DNA of 64,000 nucleotides from Prinia subflava (lineage: Eukaryota > Chordata > Aves > Passeriformes > Cisticolidae), in the NCBI RefSeq assembly GCF_021018805.1, contig NC_086251.1, forward strand, positions 45,578,767 through 45,642,766, written 5' to 3'. This document shows, one piece after another, positions 35,258 to 46,585 of the stretch. The position numbers and the translations under genes were made by a program. Below the pieces are notes generated by a model that saw only the letters and a program-made list of their open reading frames with translations, ran no database searches and had not been told where the DNA came from. The stretch's first letter is position 1. Each line of letters begins with the position of its first letter.

Positions 35258-35299
35258 TTTACCTGTTTTTTTCTTCCATTTACCTGTGTTTTTCTTCCA
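35258..35299. repeat. Tandem duplication of a 21-bp unit
   Basis: A TTTACCTGT...TTCTTCCA unit is present at 35258-35278 and again at 35279-35299, differing at one base. Confidence 0.9.
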
Positions 35300-38200
35300 T
35301 TCACTGGAGGGAAAAAGAACCAGGTTAGATCTCCAAATAGTTCTTAGATGAGATTTTAAGCTCTGTGTTTTTAGCTCAGTTCCACCTAAAAATGTCAGCA
35401 GCTAAGTCTTAAGGATGTGCAAGTGTGTTCAGAAAAGCTGCAGCACTATAAATTAATCTTTGATTATGTGGTTTGTGTACCAGGAATTCGTGCTTTTATT
35501 TAATTTGCAGGCAGTCTTCCAAATGTCCTAGCTTTCACTCTCAAAATTTATGGCAGTTTTGAAAACCATTTTGGCAACATTTTTCTAAGCTTCAAGGAAG
35601 AAAAAGTAATTATTTTCATACTTCTCTGAATGATCAGCAGAAGCCCAGAAGCATGAGGCTACTGTAATAACTGCCAAAACCCGTGATTATCAAGTAATGA
35701 ATAAATCTCTTACTTCTCACTGTGCTTTGCACTGGATTTTTTGGCCTACTTCTTGCCATAAAAAACATTGCAAAAAGCAAAGATTGATGTCCTTTTTCCC
35801 TGTTCCCTTGGTATCAGAATAAATCATGACCTTTTTCAAATTTTGCACTCATCCAAGGTAAAAATCTCATACCACCATAGAGCTTTCTCTCATGAAACTT
35901 TTGGTGTGACTAGTGGTCTCAAAAGCCAAGATCACCCCCATAAAGCATGGGCAGCTCCCAAAATCCACATTTCATTGCAGTCTGTTTGAAGAGATGCCCA
36001 CACATTATAAGCCACATTAAGTGTTGCCACCATTTTCACTGAGAATATGTTTCACAGCATTTTGCTCGAAAATAGTGCTTGTGGTAATCAGCTCAATAGA
36101 TCTGCTAAAATATTATGATTCCAGTATAGTAAATCTAAAATTTTCAAAGGAGTAAGTTTACTCACCTCAGGTTTTGCCAGTCTACAATAACTATGTTAAG
36201 CCCTGAGAATGAAATTTTGTTAAAACAATTGAACTGGAATTAGTACTGTGCTAGCTTGTACCCTCTAGGTAGAAACACAGAAGAGACCTGCCAAGCACAA
36301 ATTAATGCTCTTCTCTTTTACTTCACCAGATATTAGGAGTATAAGATCCACAAGGATGATGTCCATGGATAATGAGCTGCCTGAAGGCAAAAGAAAAATG
36401 CTGAAGTCAAAATGATAAGACCGAGTGAAGGCTTTAGTACGTTATGCTTTGCTGTACTTGTATGAACCTAACTGGAAAACATCATAGACTGAGATTGCAC
36501 TGGTATTTTTATTGGTGAACTGTGCTTTAAGGAACCTGCATAAACCCCCAAATTCTCAACAGCTCTAGCTACATGGAGAACCAGAGAAAAAGAAAGCCTG
36601 GGAGCAATGCTGCTAACAAAGCTCAGCAGCTTCCCCAGACCCCATAGCAGATGGAGTTAATTTTGTACAGAGTCAAGGCAATATCCATCTTCAGATGGAA
36701 GCTCAGTCTGAGAGCAAAGCAAATTTTACAGACAGCTTGCTACCTGTTGCTACTCTTCCTGCTCCCTTAAAGTCAACCTTTAAAAGTGTGTAAAGAGCAG
36801 TCTGTCCTTATGTTTTTATTAAAATGTTTTATACAAGGCATATGTGTACATTTAGGAAGGAAAAAACCACTTTTGCATTCATTTACACACTGAACAATCT
36901 TACATGTTAAAAAGTTAAGAAAGAAACAAAACCAACCCAGCCATCAGGGAGATTTATCCACAATTTAGCAGGTAATTATTTTGGAGAGATAGCTGACTGT
37001 AAATGAAATGAATGTGAATGTCAGAAAGGGAGAATTAGCATCACTATTTGTAATAATATAAAATGGCACCTATAGTGTTATCAGGTTTTCCCAGGCAGTT
37101 TGTACAGTGATTTTAGCTTCAGAGGCATCATTCACTGCTATTCATATCCTTAAGTTCATTGAGTAGCGATGTCCATTGGTCTATTTGATATAATACAATG
37201 TTTCAAAATTTCCCATTGTTATTTTATGTTTATAAGGGGTTTTTTTTCTTAAATTCCATTAGTTTCAATTACAATTTTTTTTTTCAGAAACGAGCAGTAG
37301 TTCAGAAATGTTTATGAATACAATCTTCATCTTAACTCCCTGAGGAATCTATACAATGAACCTTCAGAATACTATTTCAAAGAATATTAGGAGTATAAAA
37401 TTTGCACTTAATGACTCATATAGGCTTATGAAATAGAAGAAAAAAATAAACATTTTCTGACACCATAGTTCTGATATTATAAATAAACATTCTGGTGTCA
37501 AAAATAAACATTTTCTGAGACCATTGTTCTTTAAAAAAAGGATGCAAAACAATATATCTTTTCAGAAAGTCAAATTGAGTGAATTTAGCAAAGTAATTCA
37601 GAAGGCCAGTAGCTTAAGACAGAACAATACCTTCTCTTCATAGCAATATTGAGAATTCCTAGCTTGTCTCATCTGATGATGATTTTATATGGTTGGAAAA
37701 CGACCAACAATTCTGAGGAGTTGTGGCATGGGGCATGTTGCTGTTACTAATTACATTTCATACCTTTGCTGCAAACCAAAATATCTTTTTGGTGGACCAT
37801 CAAGGCACAACTTGTTAATACGCAAGGCAGGTTTTAAGAACATACTACACTTACTCGTAGTTCTACTGATTTATTTTTGGACACTTTAATAGCAGCCTGT
37901 ATATATTTTTGCAACCTCAACATGTTAAATTCTGCATAAAGACTACTAATGGACAGGTATTAAAACATTAATAAAGTTTTTGATACAATTCCATAAAGTC
38001 AAAAGGCTTTTCCAAATTGCTTAAAATTTAAGAAAAGGAACTTCATGCATCAGAAACATATCAATGTTAAGATCAATCAAAGAGAATGTTATAGTGGAAG
38101 TAATAATTTGCATTACACAAATTCATTCCCTTCTTGATACCTCACCTAAATAAAATGTTCCCACTGTACTTGATCAATAAAAAAGGAAAAAATGCAGGAA

Positions 38201-41159
38201 AGTTTGGTGACAACGAGGAAGAGAGAAATTCACAGATCTATTCCCAAATGCAGGATAACCTTTCACTACATTCAGGAGAATTCACGTATTCAACATTCAA
38301 TATAAATAGAAACTTGAAGCACACAATGAAGTTAAACAAGCTCATGCACCACTGTTTAGTATTCACAAAGGCTAACCTTTTATTATATCAAAAAGCTTAT
38401 ATTTTGAAAACCAAAGGCAATTATAAAAAGCTGGTTAGGCATTTCAAATAAGTAATAAATATTCATTCCATTCTTCCCACTTACTGAAATACTACATTCT
38501 ATTTATCAGTTTTATAAATATTGTTCTAATGTGCAAAAAGAAGAAATAAAGAAAACTTCAAATCTGAAGAGTATTTAAATATTTTACTTAAAAGAAACAA
38601 CACAGCTTTTTAAATAAGATGAAATTTCAACAACTGAAATAAAGTTTCATCTTTAAATCAGTTATATAATTAAATTAATGTAAAAAAAATCCTACTGGGA
38701 TTTCATAAACAGCTGTAAAAAAGATGGTTGTTAATAAGCCATAAAGAAGATGTGATACCAAATATAATGAAATTCAGGATTTGGGGCAGATCAAACATTT
38801 TACTTCAGAATAAGTCAACACGTGGTATCTAAACACTCAGAGCCATGCTGGCAAACAGCTCAGTACAGTTGTCCTGCACTGCACTCTTGCCAGGGTGAAT
38901 TCAGCATGCCAGACTTGACATCCACCATATCAAAACATCCAATTATTTGGGAGGCAACATGGACCTTTGAGAATACAAATACTTTAGATGTCCAAAGTCA
39001 ACCTAAAAACCTGGTCAACTCCAATAATTCTCATTTTTGATATGAGTTCTTTCACGAAAACGGGATTGATGGTTATTTATGAAAACAGTGCTCGGTCAAG
39101 GGAAGGAATCTTCTCTCATGCCTTGCCAATCAAGAACTTGCTGAAAGTCTTCGTGGAAGAAAAAAAATATTCTCATGATGTCAGAGCTCTGGTTGCTGAA
39201 TTTACTTACCAAAAAGTACTTCAAGGCATGTAATTTCTTAGTTAAATGAGCAAATTAGTGCCATGTACAGCCTAAATAGCTCTCCAGCTTTTTGTCAGGA
39301 GTAACCTGCTGGAAATGAAAGCTCTTCAGTTTCTTTGGAAGTTGCAAAAGCCTGAAAAGAAACTATCAGGGTGCTGCATAAGAATTTGGAATATGGCTGA
39401 AGTATCCCAAATTCTGTGGATATCTCTGGAGTTTTCAGTCCCACACAAGAGTCATACTTCCATGCTACCAACAGCATCTGCATTCAAACTGCCCCACCTT
39501 AAACACCAGTCCAGGGCTGCTTTCCTATGGGTCACTACAGAGCCAGAATGCCAGATTGACCCCAGGTATCCAATTGAACACAGACATTTTGATGCAAACC
39601 GAGTCGGACAAGGTAATCAGTTCTTCTCCAGTAAAGTACAGGAAAGCACTTTCAAAGCAGAAAGATACTTCTAAACATAAAATAAAAAGTATTTGATAGC
39701 AGAATGACTTACCCATACTAATCTGATAAACTCAAATATCTATTTTTTTTAAGACAAGAAGAAATCTTATCCCATTTTACCTTGTGTTTACAAGTTAGTC
39801 AGCTAATTCAAAATTCTGCAGACATAAGCAAGTGAAAAAGCTGATTGTGAACCTTCTGTTGTGACTTACTGAAGTCTGAGGCATGTCATCCTTAACTAGA
39901 GCCAGTTAGGGAAATAAACCCTTAATTACATTACTATATAATTTTTCGGTATCTCTAGACATACCTTATTAACATCTGCATTTTGTCTTTCCCTAAAATC
40001 TGAAATTTGAAACCATATCTCAACATCTGACATGGTCTTTTTCATATTAAAAACTTGTGATATGTCAAGGAGCTTGTTGGAGTTTTGATCTCTGAAGCTT
40101 GCAGAAAGAGTAGGCAGCCTAGAGATTTCCAACACAGCCACTCTAAACCAGCAGCCTAAAGTATACACTTGTACATCTCATGCTGAGATGTCAATCAGTA
40201 AAATGTTTTGTTGAAATCTTATATTCACAAAATGAGCTATGAATCATACACCTTATTTTTTTTAATCTTGAGTGATAAAAGCTGCATTATAACATGAGAT
40301 CATATGAGAAATTCAAATAAATATAAGATCCAAACAAAAATTATGTGCAATTATCCCTTTACAATATTTCCATTTATCTCTTTCTTTGACTTCCTTCCAA
40401 AGAAGAGAGGGTATGATGTTATGCCTTACCTGCCTTATTCTATTAACAATTTATTCCGTATGACATGTTCAAAAATCATACATTCTAATATCATAGCAGG
40501 AGAATATAATTTCCTCATCAGTTAGATTGAAAGGTAGAGCTTTGTGTCTGCCATTCCACCAGATCAAATTTTTGGTATCAGCTTCACCTATTAATTTGGG
40601 GCCTGAGGGTGTGTTGCTCTTTTCATTTTATTCTGTTTTTTGGTGAAGTCACATTGTCTGTTATGCAAACATACAAAATCTATTCTTTGTTTCACTACAA
40701 GACTATTTTTTACATTTCACACTCACAGTTTCTTTTTTATATTTTAAAACTCCCATGACTACTGAGCCATTATGTTAAAGTGCTTATGTGTCTTATGTGA
40801 GAGACGATATTTGGTCTCTCAAAGACTTTGAATATTTTCAAGAATAATTGCTTGACTTCACACCTGAATATGGTATATTTTTCAATCCCCTGTATTCCCT
40901 ATTCACAGCCTGTGCAGCACACAGACACTAAAATCTGTTATTGGTTACAGAGCTTTGGAAAATATTCTGTCACAATGTATGATCCTGACAACGTAAAATT
41001 TCAAAATTTCCAGATTTGAAAATTATTCAAAATTTTTCAGTTCAGTCTGTTTAGTTTCTTATAATGATGCCTTAAGTTTCAGTTTTCACATTTTTCAAAT
41101 TCTGTGCTGCCTAGGAGTGCAGTCCTGAGCCTCACATTCAGTGTTATTAAGCTCCCTTC
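35300..41159. other. Long unique AT-rich interval
   Basis: Almost 6 kb without a recognised gene or transposon. The stretch 38450-38720 is especially AT-rich and contains an imperfect dyad at about 38608-38657. The largest frames (105 codons at 38134-38451 and 119 codons at 39315-39674, both plus strand) have no recognisable domain and no convincing splice context. Confidence 0.5.
37443..37530. repeat. Spaced direct repeat of 30 bp
   Basis: AAAATAAACATTTTCTGA followed by ACC...TTCT occurs at 37443-37472 and 37501-37530, with 28 of 30 positions identical. A third partial copy (AAATAAACATTCTG) sits between them. Confidence 0.88.
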
Positions 41160-41513
41160 AGAGAGTGGGTAGACAAATCAAATCCTTTTCCAGATGGAGA
41201 CCAAGGACAACGGTTACAAGTTTTCAGGCCCAAAACCACAAATAACAATGGGCTGAAGAGAGAAACAAGAAGGATGGGACTTCATAATCTGAAGCTATAA
41301 TTGAACAATTAAACCCAATATGCAAATGGACCAAAACTTATAAAAGTGTGACCAGTCATCCATTTTGTGACCATTTTGGGTCCATCTTTGGTATAGCCCT
41401 GGCAAGGCTCTGGTACTGCCCAAGGTGTATCCTTAAAGGCCTTTTAATAAATACATTCTTTATTCTCTAGTTCTGTCTAGTCTCTGTTCCAGGTCAGCCT
41501 TCCCAGGGCATCA
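41160..41513 (+). mobile_element. Endogenous retrovirus LTR fragment, plus orientation
   Basis: The segment reads like the 3' two thirds of an avian LTR. It has a purine-rich U3 part with GATGGAGACCAAGGACAACG, a TATAAAA box at 41339, and an AATAAA signal at 41446, 107 bases downstream. A T/C-rich U5 follows, ending at CA around 41510-41513. I could not find TG at a matching left border or a target duplication, so the 5' end is probably truncated. A CR1 starts 18 bases after it. An ERVL-type origin is my best guess, from general resemblance. Confidence 0.65.
41339..41345 (+). promoter_or_regulatory. LTR TATA box (TATAAAA)
   Basis: A consensus TATAAAA, placed 107 bases upstream of the AATAAA at 41446-41451. 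This spacing fits an LTR R region. Confidence 0.55.
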
Positions 41514-41530
41514 TAGATGCTCAGTGAGTT

Positions 41531-42181
41531 TCACAGAATCGTACAATGTGTTGGGTTGGAAGTGACTTAAAGATAATCTCGTTCAAACCCCCTACTGTGG
41601 GCAGGGACACTTTCCACTAGACCAGAGTGCTCAAATCCTCATCCAGACTGGCCTTGAACACTTCCAGGTATGGGGCATCCACCTCTTTACTGGGCAACCT
41701 GTTCCAGTGTTTCACCACCATCTGAGAAAAGAATTTCTCCCCAATATCGAAGGCAAATCTGCCCTCTTCCAGTTTAAAACCATTCCACTTGTCTATTGCC
41801 ATTGGCCCATAGAAAAAGTTCTCCTCCCATGTTTTGATAAGCCCCCTCTCAGCACTGGAAGATCTCAATTAGGTCTCCCCAAAACATTCTCTTTTCTAGA
41901 CTGAACCCTAGTGCTGTCTCAGCTTGTCTTTGTTGGAGAAGCCTTCCAGGGCCCTCATCTTCCAGGCCTCCTCTGGACTTGCACCTACAGCTCCAAATCT
42001 TTTCTGTGCTGGGGATCCCAGAGCTGGATGCAGCTCTGCAGGTGGGGTCCCACAAGGATAGAGCCAAGGGGTAGAATGACCTCTCTCTCCCTACTGCCCA
42101 CGCTGCTTCAGATGCAGCCCAGGACGTGCACATTGCCGATCATTCCCAGCTTTTTGTCTGTGGGAGCCCCCAAGTCCTTCT
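41531..42181 (-). mobile_element. CR1 LINE, 650-bp copy, minus orientation
   Basis: TCACAGAATCGTACAATG then GGGTTGGAAGTGACTT is the inverted CR1 3' end. TGGCCTTGAACACTTCCAGG, GGGGCATCCACCTCTTTACT, GGGCAACCTGTTCCAGTG, GATCCCAGAGCTGGATGCAG and CCAAGTCCTTC follow in the expected order. The copy is truncated at the 5' side near 42181. Open frames on both strands inside it are shadows. Confidence 0.95.
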
Positions 42182-42561
42182 ACACCATTTAATAAATAAT
42201 TTCCTCAGACGTTTTTCCAACTTGCAAAGTGAGTTAAAATTAACAGCAAAACACTTTAATGTTTATACAGCACAGTATTAGATTGTAAGCAAGCTGGAAA
42301 GATGAAACTGTGATACACAGATGGGGATTAGAAAACCCACAACATTATGTGAATCATCTGTTGCTTGACAACACACAGGTGCATATATGGAAAAGCACAA
42401 CACTGTGGTAACTAACCACCTACATAACCAATTTGTTTGGGTGAGATTTTGCAGAAAATCCTCAGAATGTTCTAATGTTCAGACAATATTACAGACTTTT
42501 TCTTTTCTTAAACAAGCTTAAAAGAGATTGTTTTTTTTCTTGTTCTTGTAAAAATTGACGA

Positions 42562-42583
42562 CTCTATGCAGCAACAATGACCT
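42562..42583. repeat. Exact 22-mer, copy 1 of 2
   Basis: The string starting CTCTATGCAGC and ending AATGACCT is identical to 44746-44767. The flanks on both sides differ. Confidence 0.85.
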
Positions 42584-44703
42584 CAGGTAAGAGACAAAAA
42601 CCTTACCGATGGCTAAAACCTTCATTTATTTCATAATGCAATTAAACACTAAACAAACTGAACACAGGAACAAAAGCAGGTCCTAGTCCTGCAAAGATTA
42701 ATGACCATTCTTAAGTACAGGAATATGTGAATAGTCATTAAGGTTACTCACTTTAAGATGATTGAGACGTTTAAAATTTAGAAGCTTCTTTAATTTTTCC
42801 ACAATTTAGTAATACTACTGATGTGTCTGCTTCAGACATTAAATTTTGCTAAAAAATAATTCCATGTCTATATCTTAAAACAAAAGCTGATAAAAGCAGG
42901 AAGGATCAGATCATGCCACAGACATTGCAGTGGGACTTCTGATCCAATAAAAATCCTTACTCTGAAATGCCATACAGAGAAAAAATGTCATACAAATAAT
43001 GCAGAAACTTATGAAGTCTTCTTTAGCCCACTACAGATTTATGTTTTGGTTTCTTTCTTGAATTAAATACCTAACTAGGGCAAAAGTATTCATTTCTTTA
43101 CAAGAAGGATAAGAGACATAGATAACAGATATTATGTTCCTATAAATAAGCTAGTCAAGAGGCAATTAGTTAATTTATCTTCACTACTGTGTACTGTAAC
43201 AGCCTTGTGATTTAGCTTGCTCTGGATGGCTCACAGCAGCTTATTCTTCTGTCACCTCACAGAAAGGCAATGATGTCTGAGTTAATATCTGCTTTTTCCT
43301 GACTAGGTACATTCCAGCTTAATGCCAGTGGTTTCATTTTGAACAAGGAAAACAGAATTTTAAAAGGATAAAGACTTTTACACTATGTTATTCTTTCAGC
43401 TTTAAAAATAAACCTAAGCTGAAAGAAGAATGTCTATTCCTGTGTAACGTGAGTTCATTTGTTTATGGGACATTCTTGCAGGCAAGAGCTATTTATTATG
43501 TAAGAAATTATAAAATTTTTCATATTTTTCTGAGTGTCATCTTATTTTGATAATCATAGAATGATAGTAAATTTTTAATTTCCCTGCCCAGCAAAAATAA
43601 TGCCAAGCATAATGTTGCAGTTCATCAAAGATGATGAGAACATTTTTGCTTTGTTTACTTGCTCTATTTTTATGTTAGCATTGAAATGCTACCATATACT
43701 GCAAAGCAACCAGAATGCTGAGATAGCTTTGTACTGCACAGCAGAAATCACACACCTGTACCTTCAAACTAAAACAGCCAGCAAACAACACAGGATGGAC
43801 TTGGCTGGAAACATAACTATTACATGACCACATTGTGGTCACCTCTGGGTGAGATATCAGAACCAGTGTATAATACTGACTTCAGGCAAATTCCCAGCAA
43901 AATCTTTGATAGTAATATCAACTTTTTAGGAAGTTTAGTAGGGAATCCATGTTTTTTGCACCATGTTAAATCTGCAAATACCTGACTTTTCTACTTTTCT
44001 TATTGTTACTGTATAAAAAGCAACATTTATATCACTTGAAAGCACATTGAAACTGTGGGATGCACAACTAAAGATCAGAAATACGCATTTAAAAAAGGAA
44101 ATGTAATTGGAAAACTATAGCTGTCAATGATGGACTGACAAGAAAACAAAAGAGAGCCAAAGGCATTAACATGGAAAGGTGAGCTGCTTTGTAAAAAGGT
44201 CATGATACCATGAAGTTCTGTCCCTTGTGTGGCTACAAATGCCACATCAAATGAAAAAAAAAGACCATTCACTTTCAGCAGTTACTTGTGAATCCAAATA
44301 ATCAGTACATATGGGACAGCAGAGCATAAAGCTTTAATATCAGTGCAAGAGGACAGCAAATGCATGCCAAAAAATCACTGATACAATGGATAGGAGGCGA
44401 ACTCGGACCAGAACTTGAAAGGAACAGGTTTATGACATGATGGCCTTGAGCACACAGATGGAATATTACGTGGAGACTGCTGCATAGTCTCTGTTTACCC
44501 TGGTGACAACACTTTTAAAAGGAGGAGTTTTCACAGCTTTCATTCCTTCCTATTGCCTGCACATTGCTTGCTAACGTGTGGTTGGAAAAGGTCATCACAC
44601 CACTCTAACTCACTAGGCTAGTTTTTACTATTTTCCCAGGTAAACCTCAAAGTCTTGTTACTTATTCTAAACTAGCAGTATTCCCTTCACTTGCAAAACG
44701 CCT

Positions 44704-44739
44704 ACCAAATCCTAACATCATCGGATGTTAGGGTTTGGT
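44704..44739. repeat. Inverted repeat with 16-base arms and 4-base loop
   Basis: The left arm at 44704-44719 (ACCAAATCCTAACATC) and right arm at 44724-44739 (GATGTTAGGGTTTGGT) pair at 15 of 16 positions around the loop ATCG. The one mismatch would be a G-U pair in RNA. It is too short for a typical microRNA precursor. It may be a palindrome formed by a replication template switch. Confidence 0.9.
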
Positions 44740-44745
44740 TGTCAT

Positions 44746-44767
44746 CTCTATGCAGCAACAATGACCT
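44746..44767. repeat. Exact 22-mer, copy 2 of 2
   Basis: Identical to 42562-42583, and only 6 bases beyond the hairpin at 44704-44739. Confidence 0.85.
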
Positions 44768-46250
44768 TTTTTCCAAGCCTCTTTTTTTTCTTTATTCATT
44801 ACTTCAGTCTTGCATCTAGGGAGCAAGAAAGCTGATGTGCCCTCAGCAATTTAACATAAAAACTGCTGAACTCTGCTTCTGGATCCATAAAAGCAAAGCA
44901 TATTGGTCTACAATCTAATTTAAGTTGATTTTATAGAATAGGCAGGTGTTTTTAAGGCAATAATAATTAGTAGACAGAGGTAATCGACTGTTTTCTGCAC
45001 GATGTTAGCTCCCCAAGCACTTTTAATAAGGAATGGTCAAAGAAAGGTGTTCCTATTTCTACAACACTGAGTAAAATTCCCTCAAGAACTAATCCTGTAA
45101 AATGGTAATTCTCTGTTATTCAAATTAGAAAATCAGATTATCACTATAAAGGTATCACTATATTCCATGATAGGATTTCTAAAAACACAAATTACTTAGA
45201 AATACAGACTTCTTGAAGAAAGTGGCTCACTTGAAGGTTAAGCATCATCATAAGTGACTGAACTAGGAATTAACTACAGAAGCTCCACAACTCCTTAACT
45301 TATGCATAGAATCATGCCAAAGATTGTGATGCATCTATTTTCTAATAAGATCTTGGTTTCACTCTAGAGTTTTGTTGAGAAAGATAAATCCATTTTATGG
45401 AGGAACTTGGTGTTTCACAATTTGATTTTGTTCCCATTAACTCAAACCTATTGTCAGCATAACTGTTAGGGAACCTATAAGGGGAAATGTTTAAAAATCT
45501 GGGGAATATCTGAAGCCATCCCAGGAAAAAATGTGAAATCACATCTTTCAAACAAACAGACAAATTTACTGCAGAGCAGTTTTGCTCTGCAAAAACAGAT
45601 GCAGCAACAACAAAGAATTAAAAAAAATTACTTCAGAGAGAAACAGAAAAACAAGTCAATGGTGAACAAAATAGGCAAAAATAAACCCATGAGTCTAATA
45701 AAGGAGCATAAAGAAATCATTGAAATGTCAGTGCTGAACAAATCTAAAATATCAAAAGGCACTTTTTAAATGATTAAGAACAGAAAAAGTCTATATTGGT
45801 TATGTGTAGGTTATCTCCTTGGAGTAAACAGTAGCAGTTTCAATAATTAGGGAACAACCAAAGTGTGTTCATTAGCTGGGATTTTTTTGTTCTTGGAACA
45901 AAATAGGAGTCTGTATCCAGCTCATGTGCTGTCAGTGACAGGACAAAGAGATTACTATCTAACTGTACTTGGTAGGAAGCATTTTAAATATATTTCACAG
46001 AAAGAATGAAAAACACAACAATGTTAGATATTTTCTCATCAATTGTATAATTGTTATAGCTAGGAACTTTGTATACTATACTATTTCTTATAAGTAATCC
46101 TGGAAAATGGGGACAAGTCCAGAAAATTACAGGAGAACCATTATTAAAAGGTGTAAGAGTATTAGGAAGCATATCAGTTTGCACTGTCTCATAAAAATAA
46201 ACCAAATCAAACATTGATGGCTTTTTTTAAGGATTACTGATTCATGATTT

Positions 46251-46585
46251 AGAATCACAGAATTATAGAAAAATTTAGTTGGAAGGGAGCTTAGAGATCA
46301 TCTGTTTCCAAACCCCCTGTCATATGCACCCTTCACTAAACCAGGTTACTCAGAGCTCCATCACACCTGGCCTTAAACAGCTCCAGGAATGGGGAGTCCC
46401 CAGCACTTCTGGGCAACCTTTGCAGTGCCTCACCACCCTCACAGTAAAGAATTTCATCCTACTTTCTAATCTAAACCTACTACCTTTCCGTTTGAAGCCA
46501 TTCCCCCTCATCCTATCACTACATGTCCAAGTGAAAAGTCTCTCCACAGCTTTCTTGCAAGCTCTTTTAGGTAAGGAAAGGGATT
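46251..46585 (-). mobile_element. CR1 LINE 3' fragment, minus orientation
   Basis: AGAATCACAGAATTATAG then AGTTGGAAGGGAGCTTAG is the inverted CR1 3' end. CACCTGGCCTTAAACAGCTC, GGGCAACCTTTGCAGTG, CACCCTCACAGTAAAGAATT and CATTCCCCCTCATCC follow. The right edge fades after TCTCCACAGCTTTCTTG. Confidence 0.92.

Larger units (their letters stand above)
42182..46250. other. Unique AT-rich DNA with a strong hairpin and a duplicated 22-mer
   Basis: About 4 kb without a supported gene. It contains the hairpin at 44704-44739 and an exact 22-base string present at 42562-42583 and 44746-44767. Open frames of 60 to 78 codons have no domain. Confidence 0.5.

Noticed and set aside
39315..39674. 119-codon plus-strand frame
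   Set aside because: An opposing minus-strand frame overlaps it, no domain is visible, and there is no supporting splice or promoter structure.
41849..42192. Frames of 93 and 94 codons on opposite strands
   Set aside because: Both overlap the CR1 copy and match its non-coding strand or decayed ORF2.
43554..43575. ATCATAGAATGATAG, which looks like a CR1 3' end
   Set aside because: The sequence that should follow (GGTTGGAAGGGACC type) is absent. It is a short chance match.
44728..44733. TTAGGG inside the hairpin as an interstitial telomere repeat
   Set aside because: Only a single hexamer is present. A telomeric origin needs several tandem units.
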